A stretch of 25,504 bases of DNA from Desulfovibrio sp. GTDB taxonomy: Bacteria > Desulfobacterota > Desulfovibrionia > Desulfovibrionales > Desulfovibrionaceae. The notes under the pieces are model-generated. The model did no database searches and was not told where the DNA came from. It worked only from the letters and a program-made list of their open reading frames with translations. Location: the NCBI RefSeq assembly GCF_019424165.1, contig NZ_JAHZAA010000032.1, positions 3,495-28,998 on the forward strand, written 5' to 3'. A program made the translations under genes and the position numbers. How positions within the stretch are numbered: the stretch's first letter is position 1; each line of letters begins with the position of its first letter. Of this stretch, positions 14,772-22,777 are shown one piece after another.

Positions 14772-15733
14772 TGCAAACCACCACGCAAAACGCACAAAGC
14801 GCTCTGTCGCAAAAGACCTCACGGTCATACAGTCAGGACTATTCCGGTGATATCATCCCCCACCTGCCCCCCTGGGGAAACATGACAGTCGTTGATGTGT
14901 GGCTCAACAATGCCGCTCTTGGGCTTTATACCGTCACAACCTGCGCCCTGCTGCTGCGGCCGGTGACCTTCGGCATTCTGGCACAGCCCGCCTTTGTGCT
15001 GGCCTGGCTGCTTCTTGTGGCCGACCTCGGCCTGCTTGTGGCCGACCTGGGCGACCCCACGCGCTTTCACCACATGCTGCGCACCTGCCGCCCCACCTCG
15101 CCCATGTGGGTGGGTGTATGGGCCTTGACCCTTTCGGCGGCAACCATGCTCATACCGGCCTTATGGGGCCTTATGGGGCTGCTCACCGGTTTCAAGGTTC
15201 TGTCGCCGGCCAACTCCGCCAGTGTCATGTCTTTTATGGGTTCGGAAGCGGGAGTACGCGTGCTTGTGCTCTTTCTGGGCCTTGGCGGCATCTGCGCTGC
15301 TGCTGGCCTTTGCTACAAGGGCGTGCTTTTTTCGGCCACGTCCCGTCCTGTATGGCGCAAAGCCCGCTGGTTTTCCGCCTATCTGACCAATGGCGGCATA
15401 TTGCTTGGCTGCGCCCTGTTCACGGCTATGGGCATGGCCCTGCACCTGACCAATGGCCTGCAAAGGCTCTTTCCTGCCATGCTCGCCATGCTTGTCATCG
15501 ACATGCTTCTGCTTGAGCTGCACCTGCGGCCTGCCCTGAAAGACGGCTCAAGCCCCTTGCAACGCCGCAATCTCGGCACTGCCACAGCCCTGAACGCGGT
15601 GGCCTTTGCCTGCCTGCTTGCCGTTACGGCCGGAATAACACAGCCTGCTCTTGTGGCCGTGGCCACGCTGTGCATCGCAGCCTCTGCCCTTATGGGCCGC
15701 CACAGCTTTGTGCTGCCCATGCGCGGCGTATAG
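14771..15733 (+). CDS. NrfD/PsrC-like membrane subunit of formate dehydrogenase
   Basis: A 320-residue polytopic membrane protein of the NrfD (polysulfide reductase NrfD) family, which passes electrons between the ferredoxin-like subunit and quinone without haem. Seen: about eight to nine hydrophobic segments from residue 40 on, and the family motif DLGDPTRFHHML followed by SPMWVGVW. There are no paired haem histidines of the FdnI type. The first 35 residues are hydrophilic and probably cytoplasmic. The ATG overlaps the fdhB stop. Its place in the operon makes it the quinone-reactive anchor of the complex; the symbols fdhC, fdhD2 and nrfD are used inconsistently, so none is given. A clear terminator follows at 15866-15895. 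Confidence 0.9.
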   Translation: MQTTTQNAQSALSQKTSRSYSQDYSGDIIPHLPPWGNMTVVDVWLNNAALGLYTVTTCALLLRPVTFGILAQPAFVLAWLLLVADLGLLVADLGDPTRFHHMLRTCRPTSPMWVGVWALTLSAATMLIPALWGLMGLLTGFKVLSPANSASVMSFMGSEAGVRVLVLFLGLGGICAAAGLCYKGVLFSATSRPVWRKARWFSAYLTNGGILLGCALFTAMGMALHLTNGLQRLFPAMLAMLVIDMLLLELHLRPALKDGSSPLQRRNLGTATALNAVAFACLLAVTAGITQPALVAVATLCIAASALMGRHSFVLPMRGV

Positions 15734-15865
15734 CGCGGTTACACGCTGCGGCCGTTCCGGCATCTGCGCTGGCAGGGCCGCAAGGCGCCGCCTGAATACT
15801 GCGAAAATGCATGTCGCAAGGTAAAGCACGCTCAGTTGCAGATTGCCCGGTACATTCCCGACAGC

Positions 15866-15897
15866 AAGCCCCTTCGCCTGAACGGAGGGGCTTTTCA
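15866..15897 (+). terminator. Intrinsic terminator of the formate dehydrogenase operon
   Basis: AAGCCCCTTCG (15866-15876) pairs with CGGAGGGGCTT (15883-15893) over a six-base loop, with one G-U pair, and is followed by TTCATT. It lies about 130 bases after the last gene of the operon. Confidence 0.8.
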
Positions 15898-15936
15898 TTA
15901 CAGACACGTTACACTTTCCCCGCTTGCGCTCTTTCC

Positions 15937-16084
15937 CAGAGCATTTCACCGTTGGGAGTATATATTCTCAACGGTGAGGATACGCTCGTTACGGCGCTCA
16001 ACCGGGAAAATAAATTGCGTTTGCGCCTTCACAGCGGGACTGCACACACAGGCGTGGAGCAATTTAAAAAAGTACATTGCTCTG
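15937..16084 (+). repeat. Palindromic intergenic element R2 (148 bp)
   Basis: It starts CAGAGCATTTCACC and ends TTGCTCTG. The left hairpin pairs CACCGTTG with CAACGGTG, extended by G-U pairs, around TATATA (15947-15976). The right hairpin pairs GAGCAAT (16057-16063) with ATTGCTC (16076-16082). Ends, size and two-hairpin layout match R1, R3 and R4. Unlike those three it does not abut a stop codon; it lies about 200 bases after the nrfD-like gene, just past the operon terminator. Confidence 0.5.
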
Positions 16085-16807
16085 ACGGGCAGCCGGGCGC
16101 GTTTGCTTTGTGCCGCCGCGCTTGCGGGCAAGCCCGTCGCCATGACGCCGCACAACGCACAAGGCCGCATAGCGGCCATGACCGGGCCTGAAAGAGCGCC
16201 CCAACGCCCCGAAATATGAAAATAAATACATAAATAAAATTCATACTTGCATCGCATGTTTTTTTACTTTAGTATTATCTGAATATCACATCAAACAGCG
16301 TGGCACCATGTTATTCTCTTCAGAATGACCTCAACAGCGTGCTACAGCTTCTGTAGATTCAGCGCTATCCAAGGTCGCATCTTAAAAGAATCTTCATGCA
16401 TATCTGAAAAAATAACTTTTTTCATTATGTAACATGTGTAAAAGAGTTATACTGCATTTACATATATATATTGCAGCATGGCGCAACAGAAATGTGAATG
16501 ACATAGATTTTCCGTCCCGGCCTGTATTCTCGACCTTGAACAGACCGAAGGCCGAAAACAAAGGAGTCAAAACACAATAGAGTAACAAATTTTCTCTGCA
16601 CAGCATGCTGTTTTGTTCTCACAATACTTTTTATAACACTTTATGGAAGTTCGGTTTGTACCGAGGAGGCGTTCATCTGTTGGTGCCGTCAACGCTGATG
16701 ACTCCAGCAAGTTCGTTTTGACGATCAATCATTATCGTCCTTCCATATACTCGCCCGGTTACGGGCTACACCCGCGACATTTTTATGCCACGGCAGAAGG
16801 AGGGTAT
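16085..16807. other. Long intergenic region before the betaine transporter operon
   Basis: About 720 bases with no supportable gene. The first 130 bases are GC-rich with small hairpins (GGCCGC-ATA-GCGGCC at 16163-16177). From about 16210 to 16640 it is AT-rich, with a direct repeat CAACAGCGTG-like at about 16294 and 16331, candidate -10 boxes TATACT (16448-16453) and TATAAC (16632-16637), and no convincing -35. The frame of the ATPase gene stays open up to 16643, but the extra residues look random. Osmotic control signals may lie here; none is recognisable. Confidence 0.4.
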
Positions 16808-18016
16808 ATGGCAAAAATTTCCATCCAAAACATTTCTAAAGTCTTCGGCCCACAGCCTGACCAAGCGCTTGAACTGGCCGCCGAAGGCGCTTCACGCGCG
16901 GACATTCTGCGAAAAACCCGCACCACGGTGGCCCTGCGCGACATATCCCTTGACATTACCGACAGCGAACTGCTTGTCATTATGGGGCTTTCCGGCAGCG
17001 GCAAGTCTACCTTGCTGCGCTGCCTCAACGGACTGATCATGCCCAGCACCGGACGCATTCTTGTGGACGACGCGGATATAACCACAATGAATGCCAAAGG
17101 GCTGCGTCATGTGCGTCAGCGCTGCTTCGGTATGGTGTTTCAGAATTTTGCGCTTTTTCCGCATCGCACGGTATTGCAGAATACTGCCTTCGGCCTTGAG
17201 GTCATGGGCGTATCTGAAACCCAGCGCCTGAAAAAAAGCGAAGAAATGCTTGAGCGTGTCGGCCTTTCGCAGTGGAAAAACTCCTACCCCGGCGAACTTT
17301 CCGGGGGCATGAAGCAGCGTGTGGGTCTGGCCCGCGCCCTGGCCCTTGAGCCGGAAGTGCTGCTTATGGATGAAGCCTTCAGCGCTCTTGACCCCCTTAT
17401 CAGGCAGGAAATGCAGGACGAACTGCTATCGCTGCAAGAAGACATTCAGAAAACCATTGTTTTCATCACTCATGACCTTAATGAGGCCTTCAAGCTTGGC
17501 GACCGCATTGTTCTGCTGCAGGACGGAGCCGTTGTGCAGACCGGAACCCCTGAAGAAATCCTTCAGGCCCCGGCCAACGACTATGTGGCCCGCTTTGTCG
17601 CCTCGGCCGATGCCTCGCAGGTACTGACCGCAGCCAGCGTCATGAAGCGCTCTGAAGATACCGCGGTGCTTGGTCTGGACGGCCCGCGCGCTGCCTTGCG
17701 CAAAATGCGCGTACACTCCATTGCTTCGCTTTTTGTGCTGGACCGTCACCGCCGGTTTGTGGGCATTCTTAACGCCGATGAGGCCGAAGCCCTGATCAGC
17801 GAAGGTCGTTCAGATCTTACTGAAATAACCCGCACAGATATCGTGACTGTCACGCCCGACACCCCGGTTACCGAGCTTGTGCCGCTCATGGCCGAACTGC
17901 CCTATCCGCTGGCTGTGGTAGACAACCGCCGGCGTTTACAGGGCGTTATCGTACGCGGGCTGTTGCTGGGCGCGCTGGTGGAGCACAATGACAGGAGAGG
18001 CGCGCATGCTGCCTAG
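16808..18016 (+). CDS. proV: Glycine betaine/proline ABC transporter ATP-binding protein
   Basis: A 402-residue ATPase of the ProV/OpuAA type that powers osmoprotectant uptake. Seen: Walker A GLSGSGKST (K66), Q-loop Q112 (MVFQNFALF), signature LSGGMKQR (164-171), Walker B VLLMDEAF (D188, E189), H-loop H222 (ITHDLNE), and a C-terminal pair of CBS-like repeats from about residue 276 to 395, which in OpuA sense ionic strength. The insertion between strand 1 and Walker A (PDQALELAAEGASRADIL) is typical of ProV. The ATG at 16808 was chosen for its AAGGAGGG site; 55 more in-frame codons upstream show no homology. The gene overlaps the permease start, so the two are translationally coupled. The substrate (glycine betaine, proline betaine or choline) is inferred from the family. 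Confidence 0.93.
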   Translation: MAKISIQNISKVFGPQPDQALELAAEGASRADILRKTRTTVALRDISLDITDSELLVIMGLSGSGKSTLLRCLNGLIMPSTGRILVDDADITTMNAKGLRHVRQRCFGMVFQNFALFPHRTVLQNTAFGLEVMGVSETQRLKKSEEMLERVGLSQWKNSYPGELSGGMKQRVGLARALALEPEVLLMDEAFSALDPLIRQEMQDELLSLQEDIQKTIVFITHDLNEAFKLGDRIVLLQDGAVVQTGTPEEILQAPANDYVARFVASADASQVLTAASVMKRSEDTAVLGLDGPRAALRKMRVHSIASLFVLDRHRRFVGILNADEAEALISEGRSDLTEITRTDIVTVTPDTPVTELVPLMAELPYPLAVVDNRRRLQGVIVRGLLLGALVEHNDRRGAHAA

Positions 18017-18848
18017 ACTACCGCTGGCCGGTTATATTGACAGCGGCGTGGAGTTTCTGGTGGAGCAGTTTTCCGGTGTTACCCGCGCCGGGTCTGCCAT
18101 CATGCTTGCCCTGCTGGACCGCTTTGAAGATTTTCTGCTGTTGCCGCCCCCGTGGCTCTTTATTCTGCTTCTGGCGGCTCTGGCCTGGTGGGTGACACGC
18201 CGCCCGGGGCTGCCTGTATTCGTGACTCTGGGCTTTGCCCTTTTGTGGAATCTGGGGCTGTGGACGCCCACCATCAGCACGCTGGCCCTTGTGCTTTCGG
18301 CCACCCTGCTTTCCGTGCTGGTAGGTGTACCCTGCGGTATTCTTGCGGCCATGTACCCCATGGTGCGCAAAATTGTCATGCCCGTGCTGGACGTCATGCA
18401 GACCATGCCCGCCTTTGTCTATCTTATTCCGGCCATTCCTTTTTTTGGCATCGGCAAGGTCAGCGCGGTGGTGGCCACGGTCATCTTTTCAGTGCCTCCG
18501 GCCATACGCTTTACCTGCCTGGGCATACAGCAGGTTCCCCGCGACCTTGTGGAATGCACCGAAGCTTTTGGCGCAACACGCATGCAGCGCCTGTATAAAC
18601 TGGAGCTGCCCCTGGCCATGCCCACCATTGTGGCAGGCGTAAACCAGACCATCATGCTGGCCCTTTCAATGGCCGTCATCGCGGCCATGATCGGCGCGCG
18701 CGGCCTGGGCGGCGAGGTATGGAAGGCCATTCAACGCCTCAATATCGGCATGGGTTTTGAAGCGGGGCTTGGTATCGTTATTGTTGCCATCACCCTTGAC
18801 CGCCTTTTCCGCGCGTTGGCGCAAAAAAGTTCCGGTAACGCCCATTAG
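18006..18848 (+). CDS. proW: Glycine betaine/proline ABC transporter permease
   Basis: A 280-residue inner-membrane permease of the ProW/OpuAB class. It has an N-terminal hydrophilic stretch, then about six hydrophobic segments starting near residue 45. The cytoplasmic coupling loop reads EAFGATRMQRLYKLELPLAMP, the family EAA motif that docks on the ATPase. The ATG at 18006 has AGGAG eight bases upstream and overlaps the end of proV (ATGCTGCCTAG); an earlier ATG at 17988 would place that ribosome site inside the gene. The TAG stop is followed by GGCAGACTG and a hairpin, resembling the left end of the R-type elements (TAGGGCA). The binding-protein gene follows after a 327-bp structured spacer. 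Confidence 0.92.
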   Translation: MLPRLPLAGYIDSGVEFLVEQFSGVTRAGSAIMLALLDRFEDFLLLPPPWLFILLLAALAWWVTRRPGLPVFVTLGFALLWNLGLWTPTISTLALVLSATLLSVLVGVPCGILAAMYPMVRKIVMPVLDVMQTMPAFVYLIPAIPFFGIGKVSAVVATVIFSVPPAIRFTCLGIQQVPRDLVECTEAFGATRMQRLYKLELPLAMPTIVAGVNQTIMLALSMAVIAAMIGARGLGGEVWKAIQRLNIGMGFEAGLGIVIVAITLDRLFRALAQKSSGNAH

Positions 18849-19175
18849 GGCAGACTGGGTTTGAAAATATGCATTTTCAAACGCGTGAGGACACTCACCC
18901 GATATTACCCCGCCCCGTACGGGACCACCGCGGTTTGCCTGCAAACCTTGCGGCCACCGGCTGAAGCTGCGCTATGCCGCAGCGAGGCCCTGCCGCAAAC
19001 AAGGCGGGCAAGACTGTTTTTCAACAGCCTGTAAACAGTATTTATGCCCACGCTGTTGTTACTGTATACCGGCCGTGCGCGGCGACAGGACGGGCAACCA
19101 TGCCCGTAGCCGCGCCAGCCGTACAGATGCCGCTACTGTGACCGGCATAAGGAAAACCTTGTAAAAGGAGGACCA
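18849..19175 (+). promoter_or_regulatory. Structured intra-operon spacer and leader of proX
   Basis: No gene. The first part has consecutive hairpins: GTTTGAAAAT-atgc-ATTTTCAAAC (18859-18882), GGTTTG-cctg-CAAACC (18932-18947) and GCTGCG-CGCAGC (18966-18983). The second part is a nested structure: GCGCGGC (19077-19083) with GCCGCGC (19109-19115) enclosing ACGGGCA-acca-TGCCCGT (19090-19107). Then comes GCCG-t-ACAG with CTGT-gac-CGGC (19118-19146) and a small AAGG-AAAA-CCTT just before the AGGAGG of proX. It could be a regulatory leader, or an mRNA-stabilising segment that raises binding-protein output. I do not recognise a known riboswitch. Confidence 0.5.
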
Positions 19176-20039
19176 ATGAAACTTCGCATACTGACTCTCG
19201 CCGTGGCCTTTGCCCTGCTGCTTTCTGCAGGAGCTATGGCCAAAGATAAAAAAGAAGATAAAAACCTTCAGTTTGTTTACGTTGAATGGGACTGCGCCAA
19301 TGCTTCGAGCCATCTGGCCAAAGCAGTGCTTGAAGACAAGCTGGGCTATACAGTGGAACTGCTGCCCGTGACCCAGCCCATCCTCTGGACAAGTCTTGCC
19401 ACCGGCGATGCCGATGCCATGGTGACCGCATGGCTGCCCGACACCCACAAAGACATGCACAACAAGGTCAAAAACAATGTGGAAGTGCTTGGCAAGCTTA
19501 CGGGTGGCGCGCGCCTTGGCCTGGCCGTACCGGACTATGTAACGCTGAAATCCGTTGAAGAGCTCAAGGCCAATGCCGGCAAGTTCAAGGGCCGCATCGT
19601 CGGCATCGACCCCGGCGCGGGCGTCATGCAGCTTACGGAAAAGCTGATGAAAGACTACGGCATTGACAATATGGAACTGATGGAAGGCAGCGATACCATT
19701 ATGACCTCCAGCCTGGCCGACGCCATACGCAACAAGGAATGGATTGTGGTGACGGCCTGGTCGCCTCACTGGATGTTCGGCCGCTGGGACATGCATTACC
19801 TTGAAGACCCCAAGGGCAGTCTCGGCAGCGAAGAGGGTATCTATAATGTGGCGCGCAAGGGCCTCAAGGAAGACCACCCCGCCGCCCATGCCTTTTTGTC
19901 AAAATTCGCCTACGCCAGTCCCGAACAGTTGCAGCAGCTCATGGCCTGGAATCAGGAAAAAGGCGCGGACCCCATGAAAAACGCCCGCCGCTTCATGCAG
20001 GAGCATCCTGAGCTGGTGGAAGCCTGGCTGGCAAAGTAA
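19176..20039 (+). CDS. proX: Glycine betaine/proline-type ABC transporter substrate-binding protein
   Basis: A 287-residue periplasmic binding protein of the OpuAC/ProX family. Residues 1-22 are a signal peptide (MKLRILTLAVAF..., cleavage expected after GAMA). The mature protein shows aromatic residues of the type that form the betaine-binding cage: W in VEWDCANASS, W in QPILWTSL, and the tryptophan cluster WSPHWMFGRW. There is no lipobox cysteine, so it is likely a soluble periplasmic protein. The start is fixed by AGGAGG at 19166-19171. It is the third gene of the importer but is separated from the permease by the folded spacer, so its expression may be set independently. A 13-bp terminator stem follows. 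The exact ligand is inferred. Confidence 0.92.
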   Translation: MKLRILTLAVAFALLLSAGAMAKDKKEDKNLQFVYVEWDCANASSHLAKAVLEDKLGYTVELLPVTQPILWTSLATGDADAMVTAWLPDTHKDMHNKVKNNVEVLGKLTGGARLGLAVPDYVTLKSVEELKANAGKFKGRIVGIDPGAGVMQLTEKLMKDYGIDNMELMEGSDTIMTSSLADAIRNKEWIVVTAWSPHWMFGRWDMHYLEDPKGSLGSEEGIYNVARKGLKEDHPAAHAFLSKFAYASPEQLQQLMAWNQEKGADPMKNARRFMQEHPELVEAWLAK

Positions 20040-20082
20040 CTGAAACAAATTACAGATTGCCGCAACCAGCAGCCGCTGTTGC

Positions 20083-20118
20083 AAAAAGTCCCCCGGCATC
20101 AATCCGATGCCGGGGGAC
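20083..20118. terminator. Bidirectional terminator between proX and the chemoreceptor gene
   Basis: GTCCCCCGGCATC (20088-20100) pairs perfectly with GATGCCGGGGGAC (20106-20118) over a five-base loop. On the minus strand TTTTT follows (20083-20087), a good terminator for the chemoreceptor gene. On the plus strand the stem ends the proX transcript, with a poor T-tract. Confidence 0.8.
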
Positions 20119-20219
20119 CTGTACGTTATGGGCAGCCGGAGCGCCCTGTGAGGCGGAACAGTCAAGCTGCGTCTGCGCCTTTAATTCCGTAACAGATCAC
20201 TACGTTCTGCTGCGGGTAC

Positions 20220-22310
20220 TCAGGCCTGCTTCATACTGGTAATAAGCTTGCTCAGGCGGTTGGCCTGCTGCGCCAGCTCTTCCACCGCGCTGGACGCCTC
20301 ATTCATGGCCTGGGCCGTCTGACCGGCCATATCATTGACCTGTACAATGGACTGGTTGATTTCCTCACTGGCGGCAGACTGCTCTTCACTGGCTGTGGCA
20401 ATGGCCCGCACCTGGTCTGCCGTGGTTTCCACATTACTGACGATCTGGCGCAGCGCATCGCCGGACTGGCTGGCAAATCCGGTGGCGGTTTCAACCTCTT
20501 CCACTGCCTTGTCCATACCGCTTACGCTTTTGGCGGTGCTTTCCTGAATGGCAGTGATGGCATTGCCCACATCCTGGGTGGAAGCCATAGTTTTTTCGGC
20601 CAGCTTGCGCACCTCATCGGCCACCACGGCAAAGCCGCGTCCGGCGTCTCCGGCCCGGGCAGCCTCAATGGCCGCATTGAGGGCCAGCAGGTTGGTCTGG
20701 TCCGCAATGTCGGATATGACGCCCATAATGCGGTTAATGGCCTGGGCATGCTCATTCAGCTGGTTCATGTCTTCTTTGAGTACCAGGGAAACCTTATGCA
20801 CCTGATCAATGCTTTGCAGGGCCTGACGCACTATCTGCGCGCCGTGTTCCGCATTGCCCCTGGTTTCATCAGACATACCCGACGCCAGGGAGGCGTTGCC
20901 CGCCACCTCACGCACGGTGGAGTTCATCTCGTTCATGGCTGTGGCCGCCTCGCTCAGGCGGGCCGCCGATTCGGCAGACATATGGTTTGACTGGCTGATG
21001 CGGGCCGTAAGCTGGTTGGATGCCGAAGAAATGATAGTAACCACCTCTTCCAGTTGTCCGGCCGCCGCCAGCATGCCGTCACGCCGGGCGCTTTCTGCCT
21101 GCTGACGGGCAAGTTCGGCCTGCTCCGTGGCTGCCTGGGCGCGCAGGGTCTGCTCCTCGGCCTCGGCACTCTTCTGGTTGGCGGTTTCAATCATGCTTTG
21201 CAGGTTGTGAACCATGTTGAAAAGCGAATTGCGCAGCTCCGCCAGTTCGCCATAAAAATCGCGCGCATCAAGCTGTGCCTCAAGGTTCCCCTGGGCGATC
21301 TTGTCCGCCGCTTCCACGATAAGCCGCAGCGGGCGGTTGATGGAGCGTACAATAAACCAGGCCACCGCCAGCATGACGAGGGCGATGACAGCGTAAATAA
21401 TGGAAACGGAGCGTATGGCCTCGTTGGTTTCTGCAAAAATTTCACTTTCATCCTGAATAACGGCGATCTTCCAGCCAAAACTGGTTGTCAGCACGTTGGC
21501 CCGCACGGGTATGCCCTTTATGCTGGTAAGCACAATACCTGACTGGGTTTTGAGCAACTGTTCCAACCCGGGGCTTTGTATGTCCTTGCCGATAATTTTA
21601 CCGGTAAACTCCTTATCCTTGGGATCACAAATGATGCGGCCTGTGTTTTCCACAAGCAGGAAATAGCCTGTCCGGCCAAAATTCATGGCCTCGAATTTTT
21701 CCGAAAGCCCGTTAAGGGAAACATCAACGCCCAACACTCCGCGAAAAACACCACCGCGGTCACGCAGGCTGTGCGTGACGGGGGCCACCAGTTCACCGGA
21801 AATGGAAAGATAACTGTCTGACAGACCAACGGCCTTGCCAGAATTCATACGGCTCACATACCAGGCACGCTTGGAGGTATCAAAACCCGCAGGAATGGGA
21901 CCGTCGGCCATGGATGACCCATAGCTGCCGTCAGGATAGCCCGCATACACTTCAACATAGGACGGGTTCGTCTTGGCCAGCCTGAAAAGAGGTTGGCCCA
22001 CGCGGGCAGCTTCCGGGTCCAGGGCCGAACGCCTGTAAGCATTTTCAGTGGATGTGTTCTTATAGTTGGGAAACGTGTTTTCCCCTTCAATGAGCAGTTC
22101 ATCAGTGGCCAAAAAGGCAAGGTTACGTTCAGCTTCGTTAATAAAACCTTCAACATAGCTGCCCATGAGTTCTAATTGCTCTCCGGAGGCCGTCAGATAC
22201 GACTCTTCGGCAGTGTTGCGCATCTTACTTGTCACATAGGGTATGGTTCCACCGGCCATGATGGCTATCGTCAGCAAGAAACCAAGTATCACCCGCGCCT
22301 TTATGGTCAT
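20220..22310 (-). CDS. Methyl-accepting chemotaxis protein with dCache sensor
   Basis: A 696-residue transmembrane chemoreceptor. Order: TM1 (about 7-28), a periplasmic double-Cache domain (30-298), TM2 (301-322), HAMP (323-375), a coiled-coil stretch rich in A/E/Q (376-415) and the signalling domain with the conserved tip ISDIADQTNLLALNAAIEAARAG region (532-574). In the Cache domain R148, W150 and Y151 (KRAWY), Y167 and D196 fit the spacing of the known amino-acid-binding dCache motif, so an amino-acid-like ligand is plausible. The C-terminus (KLITSMKQA) lacks a CheR-binding pentapeptide. The ATG is supported by GAGGAGG eight bases upstream. The gene is monocistronic, with a terminator at 20083-20118. 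It lies next to, but convergent with, the betaine transporter. Confidence 0.95.
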   Translation of the reverse strand: MTIKARVILGFLLTIAIMAGGTIPYVTSKMRNTAEESYLTASGEQLELMGSYVEGFINEAERNLAFLATDELLIEGENTFPNYKNTSTENAYRRSALDPEAARVGQPLFRLAKTNPSYVEVYAGYPDGSYGSSMADGPIPAGFDTSKRAWYVSRMNSGKAVGLSDSYLSISGELVAPVTHSLRDRGGVFRGVLGVDVSLNGLSEKFEAMNFGRTGYFLLVENTGRIICDPKDKEFTGKIIGKDIQSPGLEQLLKTQSGIVLTSIKGIPVRANVLTTSFGWKIAVIQDESEIFAETNEAIRSVSIIYAVIALVMLAVAWFIVRSINRPLRLIVEAADKIAQGNLEAQLDARDFYGELAELRNSLFNMVHNLQSMIETANQKSAEAEEQTLRAQAATEQAELARQQAESARRDGMLAAAGQLEEVVTIISSASNQLTARISQSNHMSAESAARLSEAATAMNEMNSTVREVAGNASLASGMSDETRGNAEHGAQIVRQALQSIDQVHKVSLVLKEDMNQLNEHAQAINRIMGVISDIADQTNLLALNAAIEAARAGDAGRGFAVVADEVRKLAEKTMASTQDVGNAITAIQESTAKSVSGMDKAVEEVETATGFASQSGDALRQIVSNVETTADQVRAIATASEEQSAASEEINQSIVQVNDMAGQTAQAMNEASSAVEELAQQANRLSKLITSMKQA

Positions 22311-22777
22311 ATACCGTTCCTCCTCTGCCTGTACTCGCGTCAGGCAGGCTGGCAGCGTCCCTTTTTGCCGTATGCCTTCGCCATTTCTGTAACTGCTCTC
22401 TCTTTCTGAAATCGTCCGGCTGCCCTGTTTCTTAAGATGTCCATAGAAAAAAGAATTTAAAATAGTTTATTATATTTTGAAATAGGTGAGCACTTTAGAG
22501 CCGCACAGATCCCGTTGCTGTCACCTAAACAAATCGCATGATGTTTAATTGTAAAAACAGTATGTTAATTGAAAAATAGTACTGAAAAGCCGATATTGTG
22601 GTACGGCAGGGGCTGGGTTGCAGCGCATTTTCCCGAGCAACTGGCGGACGGACTTGCCGCTTCCGGTTTATATATAAAAAAAAGACGGTTGACCTGACGT
22701 AAAGAGCACTGTACCTAATTTATAGTAATTCCTTTTAACAATAAAAGCCACTGTCTGTCTATAAACTCGGAGCCTGC
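22311..22777. promoter_or_regulatory. Divergent intergenic region of chemoreceptor and FUSC-like genes
   Basis: About 470 bases, AT-rich in the middle (22440-22580). A perfect minus-strand -10 TATAAT lies at 22469-22474, about 160 bases before the chemoreceptor; no matching -35 is seen, and I did not find the sigma-28 signature TAAA...GCCGATAA. On the plus strand TTGACC (22689-22694) lies about 85 bases before the FUSC-like gene, with only poor -10 candidates. No gene and no repeat element are seen. Confidence 0.4.

Noticed and set aside
15811..16219. Short overlapping open frames after the formate dehydrogenase operon
   Set aside because: They run through a terminator and element R2, lack ribosome sites and look random.
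16394..16606. 70-codon minus-strand open frame in the AT-rich spacer before proV
   Set aside because: There is no ribosome site or recognisable domain; the frame is probably chance in a low-GC stretch.
16643..16807. 55-residue N-terminal extension of ProV
   Set aside because: The extra residues have no family similarity, and the ATG at 16808 has a strong ribosome site directly upstream.
19127..19141. Cobalamin-riboswitch-like string CCGCTACTGTGA before proX
   Set aside because: The B12 box and the remaining core segments are absent, and the string is explained by a local hairpin.
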